A program made the translations under genes and the position numbers. From the NCBI GenBank assembly GCA_023230925.1, contig JALNWK010000024.1, forward strand, positions 1 to 39,544: a stretch of DNA of 39,544 nt, read 5' to 3'. Below the pieces are notes generated by a model that saw only the letters and a program-made list of their open reading frames with translations, did no database searches and was not told the DNA's origin. This document shows positions 14,893 through 23,182 of the stretch, piece after piece. The DNA is from Limnochordia bacterium (GTDB taxonomy: Bacteria; Bacillota; Limnochordia; DUMW01). Each line of letters starts with the position of its first letter. Position 1 is the first letter of the stretch.

Positions 14893-15174
14893 AAATGACC
14901 GTGCACCCATTTTCGATTTGCTTATCCGGACGATACCGAAACAGTTAGCTCAAAGCAGGCACCCTTACGGCACACGGGAGCATTTGTTTACCGCTGCTTC
15001 CTCCCGGACCTGACGGGATTCACAAGGTCCCGTTGCGTAAGACCCACTCGTCAACGCCACTTGCTCCGGCCAGACCCCACATAAGACAAGCCTCATAACG
15101 GGCATTCAACCCCGCTATAGCGGATTGCGGGTACAGGGCACCGCTACCTCCCCGTCTAGCACGGTCAAACTTGC
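14893..15174 (-). ncRNA. ffs: SRP RNA (scRNA, large form with Alu domain)
   Basis: The minus strand carries the conserved large bacterial SRP RNA. GTGCTAGACGGGGAGGTAGC and the following GTGCCCTGTA belong to the 5' Alu-domain region. The S-domain GNAR-loop helix reads GTCAGGTCCGGGAGGAAGCA then GCGGTAA. The 3' end GGGTGCACGGTCA runs into a T tract that acts as terminator. The sequence closely resembles B. subtilis scr and lies directly upstream of dnaX, as there. Ends are estimated to within about 10 bases. The RNA scaffolds Ffh for co-translational targeting of membrane proteins. Confidence 0.95.
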
Positions 15175-15205
15175 TTACAATATTGATACAACAATCTCTA
15201 AACCA

Positions 15206-15391
15206 TTACAGCTCAATGGCATCTACCGGACATGACCCAGCTGCTTCTTCCAGACACTCCTGATCGACTTTCGCAGCATCAGCAGTGGCGTGTGCCACCC
15301 CAGCATCATCGTCCATTTCGAAAGCCTCTGGGCATATGTCAGTACATAGACCACATCCAATACATTTGTCGGGATCTACATGAGGATTCAT
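15206..15391 (-). CDS. Ferredoxin, single [4Fe-4S] cluster
   Basis: A 61-residue electron carrier. Cluster ligands are Cys10, Cys13 and Cys16 in CIGCGLC and Cys54 in SCPVDAI. Cys20 and Cys46 are placed where Thermotoga-type monocluster ferredoxins form a disulfide. The protein is acidic, as expected. GGAGG precedes the ATG. It lies between tRNA-Ser and the SRP RNA gene on the same strand. The redox partner is not apparent from the context. Confidence 0.93.
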   Translation of the reverse strand: MNPHVDPDKCIGCGLCTDICPEAFEMDDDAGVAHATADAAKVDQECLEEAAGSCPVDAIEL

Positions 15392-15450
15392 CCGTTAAGC
15401 CTCCTTCATACACGCGATGTGCGCGTTCTGGTAGTACCATAAAACATAAA

Positions 15451-15540
15451 TGGCGGAGAGAGTGGGATTTGAACCCACGGAGGAGTTACCCCCTCACACG
15501 CTCTCCAGGCGTGTGCCTTCAGCCACTCGGCCATCTCTCC
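15451..15540 (-). tRNA. tRNA-Ser (anticodon GGA)
   Basis: The minus strand folds as a class II tRNA: acceptor stem GGAGAGA/TCTCTCC, discriminator G and an encoded CCA, D arm GGCCGAGTGGCTGAAGGC, anticodon loop CTGGAGA (GGA), a long variable arm, and T arm GTGGGTTCAAATCCCAC. It reads UCC and UCU codons. It is paired with a second serine tRNA upstream, next to tadA. Confidence 0.96.
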
Positions 15541-15596
15541 GCAAAACACAATATTGATTGTACAACAAAAAGACGTGGGTTGCAACTATCTTAAAA

Positions 15597-15687
15597 TGGC
15601 GGAGAGGGTGGGATTCGAACCCACGGGACGACAAAGCCGCCCAACGGTTTTCGAGACCGCCCTGTTCAACCACTCCAGCACCTCTCC
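15597..15687 (-). tRNA. tRNA-Ser (anticodon CGA)
   Basis: A class II tRNA with acceptor stem GGAGAGG/CCTCTCC, discriminator G and encoded CCA. The anticodon loop CTCGAAA gives CGA, which reads UCG. The long variable arm is GC-rich and the T arm is GTGGGTTCGAATCCCAC. It lies just downstream of tadA and upstream of tRNA-Ser(GGA) on the same strand. Confidence 0.95.
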
Positions 15688-15693
15688 GTGAAA

Positions 15694-16176
15694 TCACTTA
15701 CGTCGCAAAGCAAAGAACTCCTTCATTATCTGCCCACATTCGGCGCTTAGAACACCGGGCACCACTTCCACATCATGGTTCCAATGCCCTTGCTCGAAGA
15801 GGCTGATTACCGACCGCACGGCTCCAGCTTTTGGATCATCTGCGCCATAGATCAAACGGCGGATTCGAGCTAAAATCAAGGCACCAGCGCACATTGGACA
15901 GGGTTCTATGGTAACATACAGATCACAGTCGGTCAACCGCCAACTGCCCCGGCGCTCTGCCGCATCTCGCAAAGCGATGATCTCCGCATGGGCTGTTGGG
16001 TCATTCCCGGTCTCCCGCAGATTAAATCCTCGCCCGATGATCTCATCACCTAGAACCACCACTGCTCCGATGGGTACTTCACCTTTCAGCCGGGCTTGCA
16101 TCGCGCACTCTAAAGCCGTTCTCATGAATCGTATGTGTTGTTCCTGTTCTTTGATGGATAGGTCCATGAAGTTCAT
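15694..16176 (-). CDS. tadA: tRNA(adenine34) deaminase
   Basis: A 160-residue zinc deaminase that converts A34 of tRNA-Arg(ACG) to inosine. The catalytic HAE motif is in PTAHAEIIALRDAA and the zinc ligands are in EPCPMCAGALILARI. The N-terminal helix ends in KGEVPIGAVVV as in the family. I placed the start at the ATG at 16176. No Shine-Dalgarno sequence is present, and a good promoter sits so close that the ATG would be within a few bases of the transcription start; an ATG nine bases later is the alternative. It neighbours two tRNA-Ser genes, as in Bacillus. Confidence 0.93.
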   Translation of the reverse strand: MNFMDLSIKEQEQHIRFMRTALECAMQARLKGEVPIGAVVVLGDEIIGRGFNLRETGNDPTAHAEIIALRDAAERRGSWRLTDCDLYVTIEPCPMCAGALILARIRRLIYGADDPKAGAVRSVISLFEQGHWNHDVEVVPGVLSAECGQIMKEFFALRRK

Positions 16177-16185
16177 TGCAGGACT

Positions 16186-16214
16186 ATCATACCATACAAA
16201 AAATTGAACGCCAA
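16186..16214 (-). promoter_or_regulatory. tadA promoter (possible leaderless start)
   Basis: On the minus strand TTGGCG (16209-16214), a 17-base spacer and TATGAT (16186-16191), with an extended TGG before the -10, form a good sigma-A promoter. Only nine bases separate the -10 box from the proposed tadA ATG. The mRNA would therefore begin at or within about four bases of the start codon. Confidence 0.55.
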
Positions 16215-16322
16215 TACTCATTTTCTGCAGAAAGAGTAAGAACCAATCTGCTATAGCTTGTTTCGCTGGTTTTAGTTATAATACAAAAGGGTTCTGCTAA
16301 CTTAGTCCTTGGAGGCGATAAT

Positions 16323-17099
16323 GTGCCAGTAAACATAAACCCCGTCCTATTTGAATTTGGCCGATTTTCCATTCGTTGGTACGGTGTATTGGTTGCGGCA
16401 GCCCTACTTATTTCTATGCTAGTCACCGAGCACTTCGCAAAGAAGACTGGTCAAGATCCTGACAAAGTCGCGGACTTGTTTGTGCCCTTAATCCTCGCCA
16501 TCATTATTGGAGCCCGGTTGGCACACGTTGCTACTAACTGGAGCTATTACCAATCCAATCCAGGTGATATCATCCGTATTGATAAGGGTGGGCTGGCTTC
16601 CCACGGAGCTTACATCCTGGCTATTTTGGTTGGTATCCCCCTGTCCAGGAAGAAGGGCCTTGATACTTGGGCGCTAACTGATGCCATTGCCCCAAGCCTT
16701 GCTATCGGACATATCTTTGTCCGGTTGGGAAACTTTATCAATGGTGAGCTCTATGGTGCACCCACAAATCTTCCCTGGGGAATAGTCTTTCCGGGAACCT
16801 TTACCCCCCATCATCCACTGCAAATATATGAGATTATTACATCGGCTATCTTGCTTGGGCTAATCATTGCCTTCTTCGACCGACGCAAGTTCAAAGGTCA
16901 AGTGTTTCTTTTGAGCCTGGTCTATATATCGGTAATCAGATTTCTTTTGGATATCCTCAGGCCAGAGTTTCGAGTTACTTCTTTTCTGGCACTGGGACAA
17001 ATTGCCAGTATCGTCACCGCCGGTGGCGCTTTACTGTTATTGATCATCCTTACACGGAAATACAAATCTAGTCAAGGAAAGGAAGACAATCATGTGTGA
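16323..17099 (+). CDS. lgt: Prolipoprotein diacylglyceryl transferase
   Basis: A 258-residue polytopic inner-membrane enzyme that attaches diacylglycerol from phosphatidylglycerol to the lipobox cysteine of prolipoproteins. Family motifs: FSIRWYGVLVAAA near the N-terminus, GGLASHGAYI (active-site His region), and the signature RLGNFINGELYG around residue 140. About seven hydrophobic segments are visible. The start is the GTG at 16323, seven bases after GGAGG; the ATG at 16321 is out of frame and stops after three codons. A TATAAT lies at 16277-16282, but its -35 is weak. Its stop overlaps the next gene by eight bases. Confidence 0.94.
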   Translation: MPVNINPVLFEFGRFSIRWYGVLVAAALLISMLVTEHFAKKTGQDPDKVADLFVPLILAIIIGARLAHVATNWSYYQSNPGDIIRIDKGGLASHGAYILAILVGIPLSRKKGLDTWALTDAIAPSLAIGHIFVRLGNFINGELYGAPTNLPWGIVFPGTFTPHHPLQIYEIITSAILLGLIIAFFDRRKFKGQVFLLSLVYISVIRFLLDILRPEFRVTSFLALGQIASIVTAGGALLLLIILTRKYKSSQGKEDNHV

Positions 17100-17739
17100 A
17101 GAAGCACTCAAGTGGGGTAAAGGGGCAAAAGTGGTGTTTATTGGTGATAGCATTACGGATTGCGGTCGTCGTACTTGTCCATTGGGCCTTGGCTCAAGCT
17201 ATGTTAGAGTAATCAATGACTTAGTTACAGCTGGTTACCCGCAGCTTGAAATAAATGTCGTCAATCGCGGGATCAGCGGGGACACCAGCCGAAATCTAGT
17301 CCAAAGATGGCAAGCCGACGTGCTTGATGAAGCCCCCGACTGGTTGTACATTTCCATTGGAATAAACGATGTTTGGAGACAATTGGCAAACCGTCCGGCA
17401 GAGGCGGTCCTCATCGATGAGTTCGAGGTAAACTATACGAAGATGATTGAAACAACCCAGGACAAACTGCCTGACTGCCGCATCGTCCCCATGGAAACCA
17501 CGGTGATGGGTGAAGACCTATCAAGCCAGGGAAACCAGCTGTTGGTCCCGTATAATCAAGTGATCCATTCTCTGGCAAAGAAATACAAACTCGATGTAGT
17601 TCCCACAAACAAGGCATTCCACAACAATATCCAAGCACGACCTAACACCCAATGGACCAATGATGGGGTCCATCCAAATAGTCTAGGTCATGCCCTCATG
17701 GCAATTACCGTGCTACGTACTGCCACCGTCTCTGCCTAG
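17092..17739 (+). CDS. SGNH/GDSL-family hydrolase
   Basis: A 215-residue serine esterase or lipase-like enzyme. Block I is VVFIGDSITDCG with the nucleophile Ser, block II has NRGISGDT, block III is SIGINDVWR (GxND), and block V is WTNDGVHPNSLGH with the Asp-His pair. No signal peptide is seen, so it is probably cytoplasmic. Substrates in this family include acyl esters and acetylated sugars and cannot be chosen here. It overlaps lgt by eight bases and is likely co-transcribed and coupled to it. Confidence 0.9.
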   Translation: MCEEALKWGKGAKVVFIGDSITDCGRRTCPLGLGSSYVRVINDLVTAGYPQLEINVVNRGISGDTSRNLVQRWQADVLDEAPDWLYISIGINDVWRQLANRPAEAVLIDEFEVNYTKMIETTQDKLPDCRIVPMETTVMGEDLSSQGNQLLVPYNQVIHSLAKKYKLDVVPTNKAFHNNIQARPNTQWTNDGVHPNSLGHALMAITVLRTATVSA

Positions 17740-17746
17740 TCGTACC

Positions 17747-17770
17747 CGAGGGAGGGCTAGCCCTCCCTCG
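17747..17770. terminator. Perfect GC-rich palindrome between convergent genes
   Basis: CGAGGGAGGG and CCCTCCCTCG flank CTAG, giving a perfect 24-base palindrome eight bases after the SGNH hydrolase stop. It can form a very stable hairpin. The plus strand continues with A residues rather than T, so it is not a classic intrinsic terminator. It may still act as a transcript-end barrier for the two convergent genes. Confidence 0.45.
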
Positions 17771-17793
17771 AAAAAGACCCCAGACCGTAAATA

Positions 17794-18816
17794 CTAATCT
17801 AGACCATCGTAAAACTCAGCCACCGCCGCAAAGAAAGCATCAATGTTCTCCCATTTGGACATTGGTGGAATATCGCAGCCAGATGAAATAACAAAATTAG
17901 GATATTCATGACATTCGCTCAGCAAAGCAAGGGTCGCCTCTCTAATGGATTGGGGAGTACCACCGCGAAACTGACCCGCCGGATCAATATTACCCATAGT
18001 AATGGTATCCGGTGGCATCAGCTTCAGCATTTCACTCATCTGGATCGCATTGCCGAAATGATAAGCAGCTGCTTCTGTCGCCAATATGGAGTCAATCATC
18101 TGAATCGTTGCATTACCACAATTATGATAGATGACGATAAAGTGATCGTCCTGAACCGCATCCACGATTTGCCGCACATAGGGTGAGGAAAACTCTGCTG
18201 AAAGGGAGGGTGAAAGCAGTCCCGCCAAGGGCTCCGCCACAACTACACCATTGGCACCCGCCGCCTTATATGCTCTGCAATACTCGATCAAAAACGTGGT
18301 CACTTTTTCCAGCAAGAGATGGACCATGTCCGGTTCTTCCCAAGAACGTACCATAATCTCGGTAACATCCATCAAACGACCTGCAAGGGAATAAGGACCA
18401 ATTATCCCGGCAAATACCGGGCGATCAGTAATCAGTGTAACAGCCTTAGTGATGGCTTTGATGTACGTACCAGTACGTCCTGTGCCCACCTTTGGTACCG
18501 TAAGGTTCTTGACATCGTCATGGGAGGAGATGACTCTACTCACAACTGTTGGGACTTCATCTTCAACAAAACGAATCTCCGAGCCAAAACACTCAGCCTC
18601 AACGGACAGGTCCATCATGCTCACCGCCGCTGCCGCATCGGTGCGTGTGGCAACGTATTCCATCCCTTCGGCCTGTCTGTTGCTATCCGAAATAAGCTCT
18701 ATAACGCTAATACCCATCTTCTGAATTGCCGGAAAGGAAAGAATAGGCATCGCCTTTTTCCTTTGGGATTCTCTCATTTGCTCTAGCCAGCTAAACATGT
18801 TCTTTTCCATCTGCAT
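17794..18816 (-). CDS. UroD-family methyltransferase (MtaA/CmuA-like)
   Basis: A 340-residue TIM-barrel protein of the uroporphyrinogen decarboxylase superfamily. Zinc-site motifs typical of methylcobamide:thiol methyltransferases are present: IYHNCGN (His-x-Cys) near residue 240 and SSGCDIPP near residue 313. It keeps GPYSLAGRLMDVTEIM and ANGVVVAEPLAG. True UroD lacks these Cys ligands, so a corrinoid methyltransferase is more likely. No MtaB, MtaC or corrinoid protein gene is nearby. The frame is open to 18999; I chose the ATG at 18816, which has GAGAGG upstream. A 17-base palindrome (18839-18855) overlaps an AAAGGAGG further upstream. Confidence 0.8.
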   Translation of the reverse strand: MQMEKNMFSWLEQMRESQRKKAMPILSFPAIQKMGISVIELISDSNRQAEGMEYVATRTDAAAAVSMMDLSVEAECFGSEIRFVEDEVPTVVSRVISSHDDVKNLTVPKVGTGRTGTYIKAITKAVTLITDRPVFAGIIGPYSLAGRLMDVTEIMVRSWEEPDMVHLLLEKVTTFLIEYCRAYKAAGANGVVVAEPLAGLLSPSLSAEFSSPYVRQIVDAVQDDHFIVIYHNCGNATIQMIDSILATEAAAYHFGNAIQMSEMLKLMPPDTITMGNIDPAGQFRGGTPQSIREATLALLSECHEYPNFVISSGCDIPPMSKWENIDAFFAAVAEFYDGLD

Positions 18817-19041
18817 TTTGGGTATTCCTCTCAAGTAAGAGGATGGCCCATCCTCCTTTCTAACTCTTGCCTCGATTCTAGAACCCATTAGTACATACCG
18901 AAAGTATTTTAGATTGGGAAATCTGTGCACTAATTGTTGTCCCAGTGATAGGACACCTTGTTCTCTATTAATGGTAGCATAGGTAGAAGGTAAGCGCATT
19001 AGACCTTTTTGCGAATCCTGGTATAATCTTGTTATGCGTTG

Positions 19042-19908
19042 CTATTCTGTGGACGGTGGCAGGGCATCGTGGGGAAAGAGCAGTTGGGGCAGGGGTAATA
19101 TCCGGAAACCCTTTTCATGAAGGCCTTCAATGATCAACGGCAGGGCATCCACCGTCGCTTGGCGACTAGCCCCGGTATTCCGGAACAAAGCGCCACTGTC
19201 GTGGAAGAGGATAATATCACCAGGCGACACCTTAGATAACACCCGTGCGGCAATACTCGAGGCGGTTGCCTTTGGGCGCCAATCCTGGGCGCTGAGACTC
19301 CAAAGCACGATTGGCTGCTCATACTCTTGGGCTAGAGCCTTAAGCCTACGATCGTAGAGTCCCCGGGGTGGACGAATATACTTGGGCAGCTCACCAGTAA
19401 TCTCCTGGATCACCCGGTTTGTCCTTTCGATCTGATCCCTTAACATGCGGGCAGAGACCTGAGAAACCATGATGTGACTGTAGGTATGGTTTCCTAGCTC
19501 ATGGCCTTCGGCAAGAATACGACCTACTGTTTCTGGGAAATGCTCGGCATGAGTCCCAACGAGGAAAAAGGTAGCTGTTATTCCGTATTGGTTAAGTACA
19601 TCCAAAATGGCCTCGGTATAAATTGGACTTGGTCCATCATCAAAGGTAAAGGATACAGCCATAAACGAATCATTGCCCCGCCGGTAAAGATCTTGTTGTG
19701 TCCCAAATCCTATGTAGACATAATAGTTTGCCAAGCCAAGGATCGCGACAACACCAATGACCGGTGGCCACGCATAGTGGATCCATTTCTGCATACGTCC
19801 AGTTGGCGCGGTCACATTCAGGTAATGAAACACACTACTAGAAGCAATCGCCATGAAAAGGAACAGAGAATAACTAGCAAGCAATTGCAACAGCAATTTG
19901 TAAGCCAT
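19042..19908 (-). CDS. Membrane-anchored polysaccharide deacetylase (NodB/CE4 family)
   Basis: A 288-residue protein. Two N-terminal hydrophobic segments (about 5-28 and 45-65) anchor an extracytoplasmic NodB homology domain. Motif 1 is SFTFDDGPSP (catalytic Asp pair), motif 2 is HTYSH (metal His), motif 3 is RPPRG, motif 4 is WSLSAQDW and motif 5 is LFHDSG. Probable substrates are peptidoglycan or other N-acetylated glycans, as for the Bacillus PdaA/PdaB family. It lies on the minus strand downstream of tRNA-Arg. AGGTGAGG is about 13 bases before the ATG, a little far. Confidence 0.9.
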   Translation of the reverse strand: MAYKLLLQLLASYSLFLFMAIASSSVFHYLNVTAPTGRMQKWIHYAWPPVIGVVAILGLANYYVYIGFGTQQDLYRRGNDSFMAVSFTFDDGPSPIYTEAILDVLNQYGITATFFLVGTHAEHFPETVGRILAEGHELGNHTYSHIMVSQVSARMLRDQIERTNRVIQEITGELPKYIRPPRGLYDRRLKALAQEYEQPIVLWSLSAQDWRPKATASSIAARVLSKVSPGDIILFHDSGALFRNTGASRQATVDALPLIIEGLHEKGFRILPLPQLLFPHDALPPSTE

Positions 19909-20001
19909 AATATTGTCCCAGCCTCACCTATATAAGTAAAACAGACCCTGGGGGAATACGAATCTGGGAAGAGAGTGCAGCCTGTGGAGCATATCGAGAA
20001 G

Positions 20002-20077
20002 TGGCGCCCCCGGCAGGAATCGAACCTGCGAGTCAAGGTTTAGGAAACCTCTGCCTTATCCGCTTGGCTACGGGGGC
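20002..20077 (-). tRNA. tRNA-Arg (anticodon CCT)
   Basis: A 76-base tRNA including encoded CCA. Acceptor stem GCCCCCG/CGGGGGC, D arm AGCCAAGCGGATAAGGC, anticodon loop TTCCTAA giving CCT (reads AGG), and T arm GCAGGTTCGATTCCTGC. It lies between the polysaccharide deacetylase and the divergent MMPL operon. Confidence 0.95.
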
Positions 20078-20214
20078 AACGAACGGTTCTATCGTACCAC
20101 ACACATGTGGATAAATCAACCGTGACGACAGGCATTTTGCCTCTAAAGGCTTCCTTGGGCTCACCCCTTCATCATCTAAACACATAAACTTACACAAACA
20201 GTGTATTACCAAGC

Positions 20215-20242
20215 TTGACAGGGCAGAACTAAATGGTATAAT
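20215..20242 (+). promoter_or_regulatory. Promoter of the MMPL/tetR envelope operon
   Basis: TTGACA (20215-20220), a 16-base spacer and TATAAT (20237-20242), with an extended TGG, form a consensus vegetative promoter. The palindromic operator starts at the very next base. Such a strong promoter needs tight repression, consistent with a dedicated TetR protein. Confidence 0.85.
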
Positions 20243-20274
20243 CTATTCCAGACCGACCGGTCGGTCTGGAATAG
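20243..20274. promoter_or_regulatory. 32-bp perfect palindrome, TetR-type operator
   Basis: The left arm CTATTCCAGACCGACC is followed immediately by its exact reverse complement, giving 32 perfect base pairs. The core GACCGACCGGTCGGTC resembles operators of many TetR-family repressors. It begins directly after the -10 box and covers the expected transcription start. The tetR gene at the end of the downstream operon (25503-26093) is the obvious candidate for its ligand-responsive repressor. Confidence 0.85.
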
Positions 20275-20292
20275 TTGGGAGGAGGAGCCCCC

Positions 20293-23124
20293 GTGAGAAA
20301 CCTAAGTCGCTATATTATCGAACATCCCCGCTTATTTGTCGGGATCAACATCATCATCACCCTCTTCTTCGGTTTTTTTGCATTGAACATACGGGTTGAC
20401 GATGACATCATGAATTATCTGCCGGAAGATGATCCAGTCGTTGAAACTTTCAATCGTATCAGTGATACCTTTGGCGGTAGCAATATTGCCGTTGTGATTC
20501 TCGAGGCAGATGACATCTTTACCAATGAAGCTTTGCTCCATATCGATCATCTGACGGATCTATTTGCTGGAGTAGATGGCGTAACCTCGGTTACTAGCTT
20601 GACGAATGCTATGGATATGCGTCCTGAAGAAGATGCGCTAAACGTCGATCGATTAGTGAAAGAGGATTATCTGTACAGCAAAGCCGAACTCGAAGATCTC
20701 AGGAAATACGTATTGGGCAAGGAACTCTACGTGGGAAGCTTGATCACGGAAGATTGCCGATACAGTATGATACTTGCCAAAATAGATCCCGATGCAGACT
20801 CAGCAATTGTAACCACGGCATTGCGAGAAATTGTTAATGACGAAGACACAGACAGTCCATTTAGGCATTATAGGACAGGGTCTGCCTTCGTTGCTGATGA
20901 TGCTGATCGGTACGCGAAAGGTGACCTACAAAGACTATTACCGACAGTTGTCTTGTTGGTACTCCTAGTACTATTGCTCACCTTTAGAACCACCCGGGCG
21001 ACTCTTCTGCCGATCGCAACTGTCTTGATTGCCGTAATTTGGACCTTGGGGTTGCTTGTGCTTACTGGCAACGACTTATCCACAGTGGGAATTGCTATCC
21101 CTGTCATACTAGTAGCGGTGGGAAGCGCCTACGGTATCCATGTAACAAACGAGTATTACACTTCTGTAAAAAGTGAGCGGACCAAGAAAGAAGATATGAT
21201 TCGCGGCATGGGTCAACTAGGCTTGCCTTTGTTTTTGTCGTGCCTGACAACAATCGTAGGATTTGCTTCATTGACCACGGCAGATCTCACCCCCATTAAG
21301 CAACTGGGCTTGTTTACGGCCTTTGGAGTATTTGCCGCATTTGTCACCGCCTACACCTTCATTCCCTCGCTTCTGGTACTGATGAAGTATAAGCCCGGGA
21401 AAATCAAGGCAGAAAATGGTGTTAATGTTCGTTTCGAACGCTTTGCAGGGGGCATCTTTCGCTATCGGGGTTGGATTACGGCTGGCGTAATCATTCTGGT
21501 CGTAATTGCCATTAGCTTCTATCCTAGAATTACCTACGATACGGACTACGCCGGAGCATTTCGTGCCAACTCCTCAGCCCGTACGGCGATTGATCTTGTT
21601 AACGAGAAATTCGGAGGAGCTAGTCCCATGCAGGTTCATTTCCAAGGAGACCTAAAAAGCCCCTTTGTCCTTAAACAAATGAAAGAGGTGGAGGGGTTTC
21701 TTAAGACTGTAGGGGTCAACAAACCATTGTCCTATGCAGATATTATCGAAGAGGCCAACAAGACTATCAATGGAGCATCTAGAATTCCCACGACCCGTAA
21801 CCAAGTTTCGTCCCTGGGCCTTTTCCTTGAGGGACAGGATCAGGTCACCAGTTACTTAACCCCCGATAGCTCCGAGGGACTTATTGTTGGGAGAGTCACT
21901 GAGACTAGTTCTAACCAAATGACGATCACTAACGGGCAAGTCCGTGACTTTCTGGAGGCTCTACCCAAAAAGGCCTACGTTATTGACCGAAGTATTGCCG
22001 GGGAAGAGCTAGAGGAGTTCGCCGAGGAGGTTATTGTAGATAGCATAACCCAGGAACTTACCCCATTGCTCTGGGAGCACCCTACTATGTTGGAGCAGGA
22101 TTATGTTCGAAGGAGAGTATGGGAGCTTGCCCAGTGGACACCGGCGCAGTATATCCAGGAAAACATCAACGACGTAAGCAGCCTTGTTGAAGATGTTTAC
22201 CAATACTACCTTTGGTTCGAGTTAGATGACCTAGAGGGTAGTCAAACCAGATCCGTAGACGCACTAAGAAACGGTGACGTCGATGCGATCTTCTCGGCGC
22301 TGCAAGCGCTGAATCCCAACTGCGATTCCTACGATCTCGAAGACGCCGCGTACCTACTCTGGGATGAGTTTAGCTTTGAGTTCCAAGATAGTCGGACGGC
22401 TAAATTGGATAACGTCGTTGCTGACCTGCTTGCTGCAAGCAACCTAGACGCAGAGTGGGACCAGGTTTCGGCCATTCTGAAAGATGTCTGGGTAGATGAG
22501 ATACATGTAGTAGATCTACCCAAGCAACTCATTACAGATCCAGCCGTTCATCTTGACGAATTTACCGTGGAACTGTCTGGTCCCCCAGTGATCTACGAAG
22601 TAGTCACAACCAGATTGCAGTCCAGTCAACTAAGAAGCCTTAGCTTATCACTAGTACTGGTAGCCCTTCTACTAATGCTACAGCTGCAATCCATTCGAAA
22701 CGGGCTGGTGGCTTGCACCCCGATCATTCTAACGGTACTCATTAACTTCGGAGTAATGGCTATCGCAGGTATCCCGTTGGATGTCGCAACGACGATGATT
22801 GCCAGTGTGGCTATTGGAACTGGCGTGGACTACTCCATCCACTTCGCCAATAGATACCGACGAGCCTTGAAGGAAAGCACTACGGTGGAACAAGCCCTGA
22901 GAACTACCTTGGGTCAGGTGGGAAAAGCAATCTCCACAAACGCGTTATCAGTCGCGCTGGGTTTCTTGGTGCTGGTCCTCTCGTCCACTGTTACTGTTGC
23001 CTATTTCGGTGGATTAACGGCCTTAACCATGGTCGTCAGTGCGTTCCTGGCTTTGGTCTTTCTACCGGCAGTTTTTGCCCTGATCGATAAATCAGCTGGC
23101 AATAACAATACAACTTCAAAGTAA
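20293..23124 (+). CDS. RND-superfamily MMPL exporter
   Basis: A 943-residue inner-membrane protein with the duplicated MMPL/HpnN-type plan. TM1 is near residues 15-35, followed by a large extracytoplasmic loop and TM2-6 (residues about 210-370, including VGSAYGIHVTNEYY). A second half begins at YRGWITAGVIILV (about 395), has a long loop to about 775, then TM8-12 including GTGVDYSIHFANRYRRA. No cofactor domains are present. Relatives move lipids, hopanoids or other hydrophobic compounds. The GTG at 20293 follows GGAGGAGG; the outermost TTG at 20275 precedes it. It is first in an operon with a LolA-like carrier and a barrel, so substrate transfer toward the outer membrane is likely. Confidence 0.9.
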   Translation: MRNLSRYIIEHPRLFVGINIIITLFFGFFALNIRVDDDIMNYLPEDDPVVETFNRISDTFGGSNIAVVILEADDIFTNEALLHIDHLTDLFAGVDGVTSVTSLTNAMDMRPEEDALNVDRLVKEDYLYSKAELEDLRKYVLGKELYVGSLITEDCRYSMILAKIDPDADSAIVTTALREIVNDEDTDSPFRHYRTGSAFVADDADRYAKGDLQRLLPTVVLLVLLVLLLTFRTTRATLLPIATVLIAVIWTLGLLVLTGNDLSTVGIAIPVILVAVGSAYGIHVTNEYYTSVKSERTKKEDMIRGMGQLGLPLFLSCLTTIVGFASLTTADLTPIKQLGLFTAFGVFAAFVTAYTFIPSLLVLMKYKPGKIKAENGVNVRFERFAGGIFRYRGWITAGVIILVVIAISFYPRITYDTDYAGAFRANSSARTAIDLVNEKFGGASPMQVHFQGDLKSPFVLKQMKEVEGFLKTVGVNKPLSYADIIEEANKTINGASRIPTTRNQVSSLGLFLEGQDQVTSYLTPDSSEGLIVGRVTETSSNQMTITNGQVRDFLEALPKKAYVIDRSIAGEELEEFAEEVIVDSITQELTPLLWEHPTMLEQDYVRRRVWELAQWTPAQYIQENINDVSSLVEDVYQYYLWFELDDLEGSQTRSVDALRNGDVDAIFSALQALNPNCDSYDLEDAAYLLWDEFSFEFQDSRTAKLDNVVADLLAASNLDAEWDQVSAILKDVWVDEIHVVDLPKQLITDPAVHLDEFTVELSGPPVIYEVVTTRLQSSQLRSLSLSLVLVALLLMLQLQSIRNGLVACTPIILTVLINFGVMAIAGIPLDVATTMIASVAIGTGVDYSIHFANRYRRALKESTTVEQALRTTLGQVGKAISTNALSVALGFLVLVLSSTVTVAYFGGLTALTMVVSAFLALVFLPAVFALIDKSAGNNNTTSK

Positions 23125-23182
23125 GAAAGGAGCCTATCAAAGCAATTTACGGGTTCAAATTACCTAAGAAAGGGGCTTAGCT

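Noticed and set aside
15494..15806. Short ORFs over the tRNA-Ser region
   Set aside because: They read through tRNA genes and the tadA 3' end; peptides such as HPLRHFKIV are well-known translations of tRNA sequence.
18319..18786. 155-residue plus-strand ORF
   Set aside because: It is antisense to the UroD-family gene, has no ribosome-binding site and no recognisable motif.
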